DNA of 42,338 nt from Clostridia bacterium (lineage in GTDB: Bacteria > Bacillota > Clostridia > Oscillospirales > CAG-272), in contig JAFUKI010000165.1 in assembly GCA_017467815.1 (NCBI GenBank), forward strand, positions 1 to 42,338. The letters are read 5' to 3'. The notes under the pieces are model-generated. The model did no database searches. It saw nothing but the letters and a program-made list of their open reading frames with translations, and was not told the origin of the DNA. The position numbers and the translations under genes are program-made. Below, one piece after another: positions 15,930 to 23,849 of this stretch. How positions within the stretch are numbered: the first letter of the stretch is position 1; each line of letters begins with the position of its first letter.

Positions 15930-17114
15930 ATGAAAAACATGAGAAAGATCCTATGTGCGGTTCTGGCTGTTGTAATGTGCACTGCCTGCGCTGCAATGTT
16001 TACCGGCTGCGGTGCCAAAGCGAGCCCTGACAAACTGTCCATCGGCGGTATCGGTCCCATCACCGGTGATGCTGCGATTTACGGTGCAGCCGTAAAGAAC
16101 GGTGCACAGATCGCTGTTGATGAGATTAATGCTCTCGGCGGACTCCAGATCGAACTGAACTTCCAGGACGACGTAAACGATGCCGAAAAGGGCGTAAATG
16201 CGTACAACAACCTGATGGACTGGGGTATGCAGATCCTGATGGGTACCGTGACCACCACACCCAGCGTATCCGTTTCCAGTGAAGCAAACGAAGACCGTGT
16301 GTTCATGCTCACGCCTTCCGCTTCTTCCACTGATGTTATCGGCGGTTTCCCGGATGCATCCGGCAATGTTAGTATCGCAAGAAAAGACAATGTATTCCAG
16401 CTGTGCTTCACCGACCCCAACCAGGGTATCGGCGCCGCTGAATATATCGCTGACCGCAAACTCGGCGAAAAGATCGCCATTATCTACAACAGCTCCGACG
16501 TATACTCCACCGGTATCTATGATATGTTCATGGTAACCGCAGAGGAACTGAATCTGGATGTTGTAAGCGTAACCAGCTTCACCAACGAAACGGCTACCGA
16601 CTTCAACGTACAGCTGAATGAAGCAAAGAATGCCGGCGCAGACCTGGTATTCCTTCCCATTTACTATACTCCCGCAACCCTGATGCTGAAGCAGGCGGAC
16701 GCTATGGGTTATGAACCCAGCTTCCTCGGCGTAGACGGCATGGATGGTATTCTGACTGTAGAAGGTTTCGACACTTCTCTGGCGGAAGGTCTGATGTTCA
16801 TGACTCCCTTCGCATCTGCCGAACATCCTGAATTTACCAATAAGTACGTAGAATCGTACGGTGTTGAACCCAACCAGTTCGCAGCTGACGCGTATGACTG
16901 TATCTACGCCATCTACGAAGCTTGCAAGATCGCAGGCATCGACGGTTCCACACCCGCAGCTGAAGCTTGCGAAAAGCTGATCGCTGTATTTACCGACCCC
17001 GAATTCAGCGTTGACGGTCTGACCGGTGCCGGTATGCAGTGGACTGCTGACGGTCTTGTATCCAAGATTCCTCAGGCAGTTGTTATCAAGGACGGCAAAT
17101 ATATTGGTATGTGA
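15930..17114 (+). CDS. livJ: ABC transporter substrate-binding lipoprotein, Liv family
   Basis: The protein has 394 residues. The lipoprotein signal ends at FTGC with Cys27. The mature part is a type I periplasmic-binding fold: LSIGGIGPITGDAAIYG, GAQIAVDEINALGG, then VFMLTPSASSTDV and a second lobe with KIAIIYNSSDVYSTG. This family captures branched-chain amino acids, and relatives capture other amino acids, urea or amides. The ligand cannot be fixed by eye. It is tethered outside the membrane and delivers to LivHM. It has the strongest promoter of the operon, and an attenuator follows, fitting the excess of binding protein over permease usual for such systems. Confidence 0.92.
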   Translation: MKNMRKILCAVLAVVMCTACAAMFTGCGAKASPDKLSIGGIGPITGDAAIYGAAVKNGAQIAVDEINALGGLQIELNFQDDVNDAEKGVNAYNNLMDWGMQILMGTVTTTPSVSVSSEANEDRVFMLTPSASSTDVIGGFPDASGNVSIARKDNVFQLCFTDPNQGIGAAEYIADRKLGEKIAIIYNSSDVYSTGIYDMFMVTAEELNLDVVSVTSFTNETATDFNVQLNEAKNAGADLVFLPIYYTPATLMLKQADAMGYEPSFLGVDGMDGILTVEGFDTSLAEGLMFMTPFASAEHPEFTNKYVESYGVEPNQFAADAYDCIYAIYEACKIAGIDGSTPAAEACEKLIAVFTDPEFSVDGLTGAGMQWTADGLVSKIPQAVVIKDGKYIGM

Positions 17115-17133
17115 TCCATGTGAATACAGACTG

Positions 17134-17163
17134 GAGAGGGTTGCAATACACCCTCTCTTGTTT
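17134..17163 (+). terminator. Attenuating terminator between binding protein and permease genes
   Basis: GAGAGGGT (17134-17141) pairs with ACCCTCTC (17150-17157), followed by TTGTTTTG. Partial stopping here would give more livJ message than livHMGF message. Confidence 0.8.
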
Positions 17164-17195
17164 TGATTACAAGAAAAACCTTCGGGAGGTCAACT

Positions 17196-18077
17196 GTGAC
17201 ATTTCTCAATTATCTGATCAACGGTATCAGCCTTGGCAGTGTGTATGCGATCATTGCGCTGGGCTATACAATGGTATACGGTATCGCCAAAATGCTGAAC
17301 TTCGCCCATGGGGACGTCATCATGGTGGGTGCCTACATATCCTTTATCATCACCTCAAAAATGGGACTGCCGGCAATCGTTTCCGTACTGGCAGCTGTGG
17401 TTGTATGTACTCTGCTGGGTATTTTCATCGAAAGACTGGCGTACAAACCCCTGCGTAACGCGACATCGCTTGCCGTACTGATTACCGCCATCGGCGTCAG
17501 CTACTTCCTGCAGAACAGCGCTCTTCTGATCTGGGGAAGCGATCCCAAATCCTTCAACTCCATCGTGGATTTCGATTCCATCAAGCTTTTTGACGGTCAG
17601 CTTGTCATCACCGCAGAAGCGATTGTAACAGTCTGCGCCTGCATCATCATCATGATCGCCCTGACCATTTTCACCGGGCACACCAAAATGGGCAAAGCAA
17701 TGCGCGCCGTGTCCGAAGACAAGGGTGCCGCCCAGCTGATGGGTATCAACGTAAACTCCACCATTTCCATGACATTTGCCATCGGCAGCGCACTTGCCGC
17801 CATTGCAGGTGTACTCCTTTGTTCCGCATACCCCACACTGCTGCCTACCACCGGTTCCATGCCCGGTATCAAAGCGTTCACCGCTGCGGTATTCGGCGGT
17901 ATCGGCTCCATTCCGGGGGCAATGATCGGCGGTATTCTGCTGGGTGTCATCGAAGTATTCGCCAGTGCTTATATTTCCGATAAACTGTCCAACGCCATCG
18001 TATTCGGCGTGCTGATCATCGTACTGCTGGTAAAACCCACCGGTCTTCTGGGCAGGAAGATCAACGAAAAGGTATAA
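17196..18077 (+). CDS. livH: Branched-chain amino acid-type ABC permease LivH
   Basis: The protein has 293 residues with about eight hydrophobic helices. The family opening FLNYLINGISLGSVYAIIAL is followed by the marker GIAKMLNFAHGDVIMVGAY, and near the end comes FGGIGSIPGAMIGG, the loop that contacts the ATPases. The start is GTG 17196, with GGGAGGT 6 nt upstream; an in-frame TTG eleven codons earlier has no ribosome site. It forms one half of the membrane channel with LivM. Confidence 0.93.
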   Translation: MTFLNYLINGISLGSVYAIIALGYTMVYGIAKMLNFAHGDVIMVGAYISFIITSKMGLPAIVSVLAAVVVCTLLGIFIERLAYKPLRNATSLAVLITAIGVSYFLQNSALLIWGSDPKSFNSIVDFDSIKLFDGQLVITAEAIVTVCACIIIMIALTIFTGHTKMGKAMRAVSEDKGAAQLMGINVNSTISMTFAIGSALAAIAGVLLCSAYPTLLPTTGSMPGIKAFTAAVFGGIGSIPGAMIGGILLGVIEVFASAYISDKLSNAIVFGVLIIVLLVKPTGLLGRKINEKV

Positions 18078-18089
18078 GGAGGCGCAGCT

Positions 18090-19160
18090 ATGAAAAAATG
18101 GAAAGCATTGTCGCCTCAGACAAGAAGCGACTTCATCACATACGGCATCGTCATTGCAGCATTCATCGTACTGCGCCTGCTTTCAGCATTTGGTATGCTG
18201 TCCAATTCACTGACCGGTCTGCTCGTTCCCCTGTGTGCCTATATCATCATGGCTGTGTCCCTGAATCTTACGGTCGGCGTACTTGGAGAACTGAGCCTTG
18301 GTCACGCCGGATTCATGAGTGTCGGCGCATTTTCCGGTGTTATCGCCTGTGCCGGTATGGAATCTTTTATTCCGAATCCCATTATCCGTCTTTTGATCGC
18401 GGTTGTGATCGGCGGTGTCCTGGCAGGCATTACCGGTTTCCTGATCGGTATTCCCGTACTGCGTCTCCGCGGTGACTATCTGGCAATCGTAACCCTGGCA
18501 TTCGGCGAAATCATCAAGAATATCATCAACTGCCTGTACATCGGTATCGACGGAGCCGGTCTGCATATCAGTCTGGTCAGCAGTGCTGAACTTGGTCTGA
18601 ACAGCGGACGTGTGGTCATCAACGGACCGGTAGGCGCTGTCGGCGTTCAGAAGATCTCCACATTCACCTTCAGCTTTGTACTGGTCATGATCACCCTGAT
18701 CGTTGTGCTGAACATCATGCGCAGCCGTACAGGACGTGCAATCATGGCAGTGCGTGACAACCGTATCGCCGCGGAATCCGTGGGTATCAGCATCACCAAG
18801 TATAAGATGATCGCCTTCATTACATCCGCCGTACTGGCAGGAGCAGCAGGCGTATTGTTTGCCATGAACTATACTTCTCTCAGTTCCAGCAAATTCGACT
18901 TCAACCAGTCCATCCTGATCCTGGTATTCGTCGTTCTCGGCGGACTGGGCAATATCCGCGGTTCCATCATCGCAACCGTGATCCTGTACCTGCTGCCGGA
19001 AATCCTCCGTCCCATTCAGGATTACCGTATGCTGATCTATTCCATCGTCCTGATCATCGTAATGCTGACGACCAACAGCGAAAAAGCAAAGCTGTATATT
19101 GGGAAAATCAAAGCCAGACTGACAAAAAAGAACGCGAAAGGTGGTGAACAAGGTGAGTAA
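18090..19160 (+). CDS. livM: Branched-chain amino acid-type ABC permease LivM
   Basis: The protein has 356 residues and is multi-helix. Family markers are LNLTVGVLGELSLGHAGFMS near 52-71, VLRLRGDYLAIVTLAFGEI near 123-141, and VLGGLGNIRGS near 288-298, the ATPase-contact loop. A charged C-terminal tail ends KGGEQGE. It pairs with LivH to form the pore. The ATG at 18090 has AAGGAGG upstream. Its end overlaps the start of livG by 8 bp. Confidence 0.93.
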   Translation: MKKWKALSPQTRSDFITYGIVIAAFIVLRLLSAFGMLSNSLTGLLVPLCAYIIMAVSLNLTVGVLGELSLGHAGFMSVGAFSGVIACAGMESFIPNPIIRLLIAVVIGGVLAGITGFLIGIPVLRLRGDYLAIVTLAFGEIIKNIINCLYIGIDGAGLHISLVSSAELGLNSGRVVINGPVGAVGVQKISTFTFSFVLVMITLIVVLNIMRSRTGRAIMAVRDNRIAAESVGISITKYKMIAFITSAVLAGAAGVLFAMNYTSLSSSKFDFNQSILILVFVVLGGLGNIRGSIIATVILYLLPEILRPIQDYRMLIYSIVLIIVMLTTNSEKAKLYIGKIKARLTKKNAKGGEQGE

Positions 19161-19983
19161 GTATGTACCGATTCCCAGTAACCGAATGCTGCTGGAACGA
19201 GATGTAGGCAAAGAACCCGTATTGGAGACCCACCACCTTGGCATCGACTTCGGGGGGCTTACAGCGGTGGATGATTTTGAGTTGACCATCGGAAAGACGG
19301 AAATCGCCGGTCTGATCGGACCCAACGGAGCAGGAAAGACAACGGTATTCAACCTGCTGACGAAAGTGTACCATCCCACAAGAGGGACCATTCTGCTGAA
19401 CGGCAAGGAAACCACCGGTATGGATACCGCAGCCATCAACCGTGCCGGTATCGCCAGAACCTTCCAGAACATCCGTCTCTTCGGCGCACAGACTGTAGAG
19501 GACAATGTGAAGATCGGACTCCATATGCACATGAAAACCAATATCTGGAGCGATATTTTTCGCCTGCCATCCTATTGGCGTGAAGAAAAAAAGGCACAGG
19601 AGACCGCACTGGAACTGCTGTCCATCTTTGATATGCAGGATCTGGCAAAGCACCAGGCAGGCTCTCTCCCTTACGGTGCCCAGCGTCGTCTGGAAATTGT
19701 CCGTGCACTGGCAACCAAACCCTGCCTTCTGTTATTGGACGAACCTGCCGCCGGTATGAATCCCTCGGAAACCGCAGAACTGATGGATATCATCCGCAAG
19801 ATCCGTGACGATTTCCACATTGCGGTTCTGCTGATCGAACATGATATGAACCTGGTAATGGGTATCTGCGAAGGTATCGTGGTGCTGAACTATGGTAAGA
19901 TCATCGCCAAGGGGACCCCGGAAGAAATCCAGTCCAATCCCGTTGTAATAGAAGCCTATCTGGGTAAGAAGGAGGAAGCGTGA
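19153..19983 (+). CDS. livG: ABC transporter ATP-binding protein LivG
   Basis: The protein has 276 residues. Walker A is GPNGAGKT at 56-63, the signature region reads LPYGAQRRLEI, Walker B is LLLLDEPAAG, and the switch His is in LLIEHDM. The longer insert after the Q-loop (MHMKTNIWSDIF) is typical of LivG as opposed to LivF. The GTG at 19153 is chosen over GTGs at 19141 and 19144 because AGGTGG sits 8 nt before it. An N-terminal extension of about 25 residues before the first strand is a little longer than usual. Confidence 0.92.
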   Translation: MSKYVPIPSNRMLLERDVGKEPVLETHHLGIDFGGLTAVDDFELTIGKTEIAGLIGPNGAGKTTVFNLLTKVYHPTRGTILLNGKETTGMDTAAINRAGIARTFQNIRLFGAQTVEDNVKIGLHMHMKTNIWSDIFRLPSYWREEKKAQETALELLSIFDMQDLAKHQAGSLPYGAQRRLEIVRALATKPCLLLLDEPAAGMNPSETAELMDIIRKIRDDFHIAVLLIEHDMNLVMGICEGIVVLNYGKIIAKGTPEEIQSNPVVIEAYLGKKEEA

Positions 19984-19984
19984 T

Positions 19985-20695
19985 ATGAGTACATTTCTGC
20001 ACGTGGAAAACATCAACGTATATTACGGTGCCATCCACGCAATCCAGGGCGTATCCTTTGACGTAAACGAAGGAGAGATCGTAACCCTGATCGGAGCAAA
20101 CGGCGCAGGGAAGAGTACCGTTCTGAAAACCGTCTCCGGGCTGCTTCGTCCGAAGATCGGCAGCATCACATTCGCCGGAGAAGATATCACCCAGACACCG
20201 CCCCACAAAATCGTGGAAAAAGGTCTGGCGCACGTACCGGAAGGCAGAAGGATCTTCCAGCAGATGACCGTAGAAGAAAATCTGGAAATGGGCGCCTATA
20301 CCCAGCCCCAGTCCGGCATCACCGCCGATCTGGAAATGGTGTTTGAACAGTTCCCGCGACTGAAGGAACGCCGCCGCCAGATAGCCGGAACCCTGTCCGG
20401 AGGGGAACAGCAGATGCTGGCAATGGGACGCGCACTGATGAGCCACCCGAAACTGCTGATGCTGGACGAACCTTCCATGGGTCTGGCACCGATATTGGTG
20501 GAACAGATTTTCGAGATTATCCGCACTCTGCATAAAAGCGGGACCACAATTCTGCTGGTGGAACAGAACGCCCAGATGGCACTGTCCGTAGCGGATCGCG
20601 CCTATGTACTGGAAACCGGTGAGATCACCTTAAGCGGTACCGGTGCGGAACTGGTAAAGAGTGATGAGATCCGCAAAGCATATTTGGGCGGTTAA
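19985..20695 (+). CDS. livF: ABC transporter ATP-binding protein LivF
   Basis: The protein has 236 residues, the usual LivF length. Walker A is GANGAGKS at 37-44, the signature TLSGGEQQMLAMGRAL, Walker B LLMLDEPSMGLAP, and the switch His position is replaced by Gln in LLVEQNAQ, as is normal for LivF. It forms the ATPase pair with LivG. The start lies 1 bp after the livG stop, with GGAGG upstream. Confidence 0.93.
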   Translation: MSTFLHVENINVYYGAIHAIQGVSFDVNEGEIVTLIGANGAGKSTVLKTVSGLLRPKIGSITFAGEDITQTPPHKIVEKGLAHVPEGRRIFQQMTVEENLEMGAYTQPQSGITADLEMVFEQFPRLKERRRQIAGTLSGGEQQMLAMGRALMSHPKLLMLDEPSMGLAPILVEQIFEIIRTLHKSGTTILLVEQNAQMALSVADRAYVLETGEITLSGTGAELVKSDEIRKAYLGG

Positions 20696-20705
20696 ATAAG
20701 CAATC

Positions 20706-20736
20706 AAATACTGCCTGCATCCGTGGGCAGTATTTT
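20706..20736 (+). terminator. Hairpin after livF
   Basis: AAATACTGCC (20706-20715) pairs with GGCAGTATTT (20726-20735), a perfect 10-bp stem with a short T-run (TTTT then GCATTT). It is probably a leaky terminator that lets some transcription reach the hydrolase gene 20 bp later. Confidence 0.65.
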
Positions 20737-20755
20737 GCATTTCAGGAGGAAGAAT

Positions 20756-21286
20756 ATGAAAAACGTACTGATTGTTGTAGATATGCAGACAGATTTTGTA
20801 AACGGCGCACTGGGAACAGCGGAAGCACAGGCAATCGTACCCGCTGTGGAAAAATACATCCGGGAAGCAAAAGCGGCAGGCACCGAAATCCTGTTTACCC
20901 GCGATACCCATAAAGAAGAGTATATGGAAACCAGAGAAGGCAAATATCTGCCGGTACCCCACTGTATTGCCGGTACCGATGGCTGGCAGATCATCCCGGA
21001 ACTCATCCCCTATACAAAGGATGCCGCGGTGATCGACAAACCCACCTTCGGAAGCGTGGAACTGATGCAGAAGCTGACGAAGGAAAACGCATCCGACCCC
21101 ATTGACCGTATAACACTGATCGGACTTTGCACGGACATCTGCGTTATATCCAATGCCATGCTGCTCAAAGCCGCCATGCCGGAAGTGGATATTGCCGTAG
21201 TATCCTCATGCTGTGCCGGCGTAACAGCGGAAAGTCATAAAAATGCACTGGAATCCATGAAAATGTGCCAGATCGAAGTACTGTAA
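20756..21286 (+). CDS. Nicotinamidase/isochorismatase-fold cysteine hydrolase
   Basis: The protein has 176 residues. The catalytic triad is Asp9 (VVDMQTDF), Lys95 (IDKPTFG) and Cys125 (GLCTDICV). Possible metal ligands of a PncA-like site are Asp50, His52 (RDTHKEEY) and His69 (PVPHC). With that site it may deaminate nicotinamide to nicotinate. Relatives cleave other amides or isochorismate, so the substrate is open. The start has AGGAGG upstream. It lies behind the Liv-type importer and may act on an imported amide, but the hairpin between them means the link is only suggestive. Confidence 0.82.
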   Translation: MKNVLIVVDMQTDFVNGALGTAEAQAIVPAVEKYIREAKAAGTEILFTRDTHKEEYMETREGKYLPVPHCIAGTDGWQIIPELIPYTKDAAVIDKPTFGSVELMQKLTKENASDPIDRITLIGLCTDICVISNAMLLKAAMPEVDIAVVSSCCAGVTAESHKNALESMKMCQIEVL

Positions 21287-21361
21287 ACAGAGAAAAAGAA
21301 AAAAACCACCCATACGGATAGCCCAAAAACGAAATATTTCTGTCACATTCCCCTTTTTCTG

Positions 21362-21436
21362 AAGCTTTTTGAAAAGAGAGAGGGGTGCAGGGGAGGGAGA
21401 AAGACTTTTTACAAAAAGTTTTTCTCCCTCCCCTGC
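21362..21436. repeat. Long-hairpin intergenic element, copy 1
   Basis: A lead-in CTTTTTGAAAAG (21365-21376) is followed by a hairpin with arms 21387-21410 and 21413-21436, 24 bp paired including one G-T, with a 2-nt loop. The tip (GACTTTTT against AAAAAGTT) matches copy 2 at 31631-31684, while the outer stem differs. It lies between the converging hydrolase gene and tRNA and is probably a two-way terminator. Confidence 0.8.
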
Positions 21437-21457
21437 AAAATACGACAACCCTATTTA

Positions 21458-21530
21458 AGCTGGTAGCCGGACTTGAACCGGCGACCTGTTGATTACGAAT
21501 CAACTGCTCTGCCAACTGAGCCATACCAGC
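21458..21530 (-). tRNA. tRNA-Thr, anticodon CGU
   Basis: The minus strand folds as a 73-nt cloverleaf. The acceptor arm is GCTGGTA with TACCAGC, the D arm is GCTC-AGTTGGCA-GAGC, the anticodon stem is GTTGA with TCAAC around the loop TTCGTAA (anticodon CGT, read CGU, for ACG), and the T arm is GCCGG-TTCAAGT-CCGGC. The discriminator base is T and CCA is not encoded. It has its own consensus promoter. Confidence 0.96.
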
Positions 21531-21550
21531 AAACGCTTTACAGCCTTTAT

Positions 21551-21579
21551 ATTATACAATAAAACGGAATTGTTGTCAA
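21551..21579 (-). promoter_or_regulatory. Promoter of tRNA-Thr
   Basis: TTGACA (21579-21574), 17 bp, TATAAT (21556-21551) on the minus strand, a perfect consensus about 20 bp before the tRNA. Confidence 0.92.
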
Positions 21580-21659
21580 GGCTTTCTTTCAGAAAAAATA
21601 AAACGTGCTTTGATATTCCATGAAAATCCCCAATCCGGCGCAAAAATTATGGATATCTG

Positions 21660-21688
21660 TTGATTTTTTCACAATTACACATTATAAT
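21660..21688 (+). promoter_or_regulatory. Promoter of the dCMP deaminase operon
   Basis: TTGATT (21660-21665), 17 bp, TATAAT (21683-21688). It is divergent from the tRNA promoter and 43 bp before the deaminase ATG. Confidence 0.85.
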
Positions 21689-21731
21689 AATATTGAATAC
21701 CTATATAACCGGGAAAGTGAGAGGCAATATT

Positions 21732-22229
21732 ATGGAACTGATCAAAAGAGTAAGTAAAGAAAACTATTATCTCGACATTGCACAAACCGTATCGGAACGC
21801 AGTACATGCCTCAGAAAACGGTTCGGTGCGATTATTGTAAAAAACGACAGTATCATCTCCACCGGTTATAACGGTGCCCCCAGAGGCCGTGCCAACTGTA
21901 ATGAACTTGGTTTCTGTCTCCGTGAGAAATTACAGATCCCCCGCGGTGAACGGTATGAACTGTGCCGCAGTGTGCATTCCGAAGCCAACGCCATTATTGC
22001 CGCATCCAGAGAAAATATGCTGGGCGCAACATTGTATATGTGCTGTACCGATCCCCGTGACGGACATATCATCGGCGGGACCAACTCCTGCATGATGTGC
22101 AAAAAGCTCATCATCAACGCCGGCATCAGTACGGTCATCATCCGGGAAACGGCAGATGAATATACCGTGATCGACACCCAGACCTGGATAGACGATGACG
22201 ACAGTCTTTCCGGCAAATTCGGATACTGA
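21732..22229 (+). CDS. dCMP deaminase-family zinc hydrolase
   Basis: The protein has 165 residues. The zinc site is made of His82 with catalytic Glu84 (VHSEANAI) and Cys120 with Cys123 (NSCMMCKK), where most relatives have PCxxC. The N-terminal GAIIVKNDSIISTGYNGAPRG is characteristic of the dCMP deaminase group. It converts dCMP to dUMP for thymidylate supply; a ComEB-like protein is the alternative name. The start at 21732 has GAGAGG upstream, and it is first in a housekeeping run. Confidence 0.88.
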   Translation: MELIKRVSKENYYLDIAQTVSERSTCLRKRFGAIIVKNDSIISTGYNGAPRGRANCNELGFCLREKLQIPRGERYELCRSVHSEANAIIAASRENMLGATLYMCCTDPRDGHIIGGTNSCMMCKKLIINAGISTVIIRETADEYTVIDTQTWIDDDDSLSGKFGY

Positions 22230-22245
22230 TAAAGGAACAAAAACA

Positions 22246-22863
22246 ATGAAAAAAGGAATTTGTGCGCTTCTGGCAGCCATCCTGCTGACCTCCTGCAGCG
22301 CCAGTCTTGTGAATCTCAAATATAAGGACGGCCAGCTGATCAATAAACGGCTGGATCTCGCCTACAACGCTGCTCCCGTCAATTATGAACCCGTTTCCGT
22401 GGGCAAACCCTACGCATACTACGGTGAGATCGATATGACCCTGTACGAGATCCCCGGTATGGATAAAAAACTGTGGCTGAGTCAGGAGAATATCGGCAGC
22501 GGAACGACCGTGTTCTACAGCGATACCATAACACTGCCCACCCTTTCGGAAATGCAGCCGGATTCCATATACGTCTGCGCGGGAGAAAATGTGACCATTT
22601 CCGTAGTAACCATCGACGACAAAGACCTGGTTGCGGAACTGATCAATCTCTTTGAAACCGGTAAGGAAACCACATGGCCGAATCTGGATACTGTGGATAC
22701 CTATGAGTTGAAATTCTACGGTGATACTTACCCCCACCTGTACTATAATCTGACATACGGCGAATTCTCCAGAGGCATATTCCTCTACGACCGTTATACC
22801 AAACGATGCGTGGAAATCGGCGATCTTCTGGAAGAATGGGTAGCTAATGAGTGGGAAGAATGA
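22246..22863 (+). CDS. Hypothetical lipoprotein
   Basis: The protein has 205 residues with a lipoprotein signal (KKGICALLAAILLTSCSAS). Lipidation is predicted at the Cys of LTSC near residue 17. The mature part is rich in Tyr, Asp and beta-strand patterns (YYGEIDMTLYEIP, TYELKFYGDTYPHLYYNL), suggesting a small extracellular beta domain. I do not recognise the family and assign no function. The start has AAAGGAA upstream. It sits between a deaminase and a phosphatase and overlaps an alternative upstream start of the latter. Confidence 0.8.
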   Translation: MKKGICALLAAILLTSCSASLVNLKYKDGQLINKRLDLAYNAAPVNYEPVSVGKPYAYYGEIDMTLYEIPGMDKKLWLSQENIGSGTTVFYSDTITLPTLSEMQPDSIYVCAGENVTISVVTIDDKDLVAELINLFETGKETTWPNLDTVDTYELKFYGDTYPHLYYNLTYGEFSRGIFLYDRYTKRCVEIGDLLEEWVANEWEE

Positions 22864-22870
22864 GGTCTGT

Positions 22871-23383
22871 ATGGAAACAGTTCTGGTAAACGAAAAACAA
22901 ACCGCACCGATGCAGACAGAGACGGAGAAGGAAGAGCACATCATCCTTTTTGTATGCACCGGTAATACCTGCCGCTCTCCCATGGCAGCCGCATTGTGGA
23001 ACGCCCGCTATACCGATACCCGCTGCCGCGCTGTTTCGGCAGGACTTGCAGCAGACGGATCCGGCATCTCCCCAAATGCAGCCGCCGCACTGCTCCAAAA
23101 AGGAATCCGTTCCGTACCGGGTAATGACTATCTGTCCCATGTATCCCATACCGTCAGCGCAGAGGATATGGAAAAAGCGGAGATCGTCTACGGGATCACC
23201 CAGCGTCACGCCATGCAGCTTCTGTTTGCATTTCCACAGTATGCCGCCAAGATTTCCGCATTGCCCAAAGACATTTCAGACCCCTATGGCGGTGATCTTG
23301 CCATCTACGAACAATGCCTTGACGATATAGAAACGGCTTTCGAAGAGCTGTTCACAACCCGTGGAGAAACCGACAATGACTGA
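22871..23383 (+). CDS. Low-molecular-weight phosphatase, possibly a protein-arginine phosphatase (YwlE-like)
   Basis: The protein has 170 residues. The P-loop CTGNTCRSP (Cys29, Arg35) is the low-molecular-weight phosphotyrosine phosphatase signature, and the general-acid Asp is in DISDPYGGD. The second residue of the loop is Thr in C-T-G-N-T-C-R, the pattern of YwlE, which removes phosphate from arginine placed by McsB; classic tyrosine phosphatases differ here. No mcsB or ctsR is in the window. An N-terminal extension of about 22 polar residues is unusual. The start is ATG 22871 with GAGGT upstream; ATG 22847 inside the lipoprotein gene is an alternative. Confidence 0.8.
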   Translation: METVLVNEKQTAPMQTETEKEEHIILFVCTGNTCRSPMAAALWNARYTDTRCRAVSAGLAADGSGISPNAAAALLQKGIRSVPGNDYLSHVSHTVSAEDMEKAEIVYGITQRHAMQLLFAFPQYAAKISALPKDISDPYGGDLAIYEQCLDDIETAFEELFTTRGETDND

Positions 23384-23840
23384 CATTCAGCTTCGTTTGT
23401 GTACAGAAATGGATCTGGACACCGTATATACAATCGAACAGCGCTCTTTCTCCACCCCCTGGTCCAGAGAAAGTTTTCAATCTGCCCTTACAGCCGTTGG
23501 CACGGAAATCTGGCTTCTGACCGACGAAAATGAAAAAATACGCGGCTTCGGCTGTGTTATGACCATTGCAGGTGACGGGGAAGTGCTGAACATTGCCGTG
23601 GATCCCGATTACCGCGGCATGGGATATGGGGATAAACTGCTCCTGGCATTACTGGATTCTGCTGTTCGAAACGAGGCAGAACAGGTTTTTCTGGAAGTCA
23701 GAGAATCCAATACCGCCGCCAGAAACCTTTATGAAAAACACGGTTTCCAACCCATCGGAATCCGGAAACGCTATTATTCAAACCCCACGGAGGACGCGGT
23801 CTGTATGTGCTGTGATCTGCAGAATCGCGGTAACAATTAG
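23376..23840 (+). CDS. rimI: Ribosomal protein bS18-alanine N-acetyltransferase-like GNAT
   Basis: The protein has 154 residues of the GNAT fold. The acetyl-CoA loop is VDPDYRGMGYGDKLL near 76-90, followed by VFLEVRESNTAARNLYEKHGF, the signature of RimI. RimI acetylates the N-terminal Ala of ribosomal protein S18. The ATG at 23376 overlaps the phosphatase gene by 8 bp and has GGAG upstream. RimI next to tsaD is a common arrangement, but tsaB and tsaE, which usually accompany it, are absent here. Confidence 0.9.
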   Translation: MTDIQLRLCTEMDLDTVYTIEQRSFSTPWSRESFQSALTAVGTEIWLLTDENEKIRGFGCVMTIAGDGEVLNIAVDPDYRGMGYGDKLLLALLDSAVRNEAEQVFLEVRESNTAARNLYEKHGFQPIGIRKRYYSNPTEDAVCMCCDLQNRGNN

Positions 23841-23849
23841 GAGATTATC

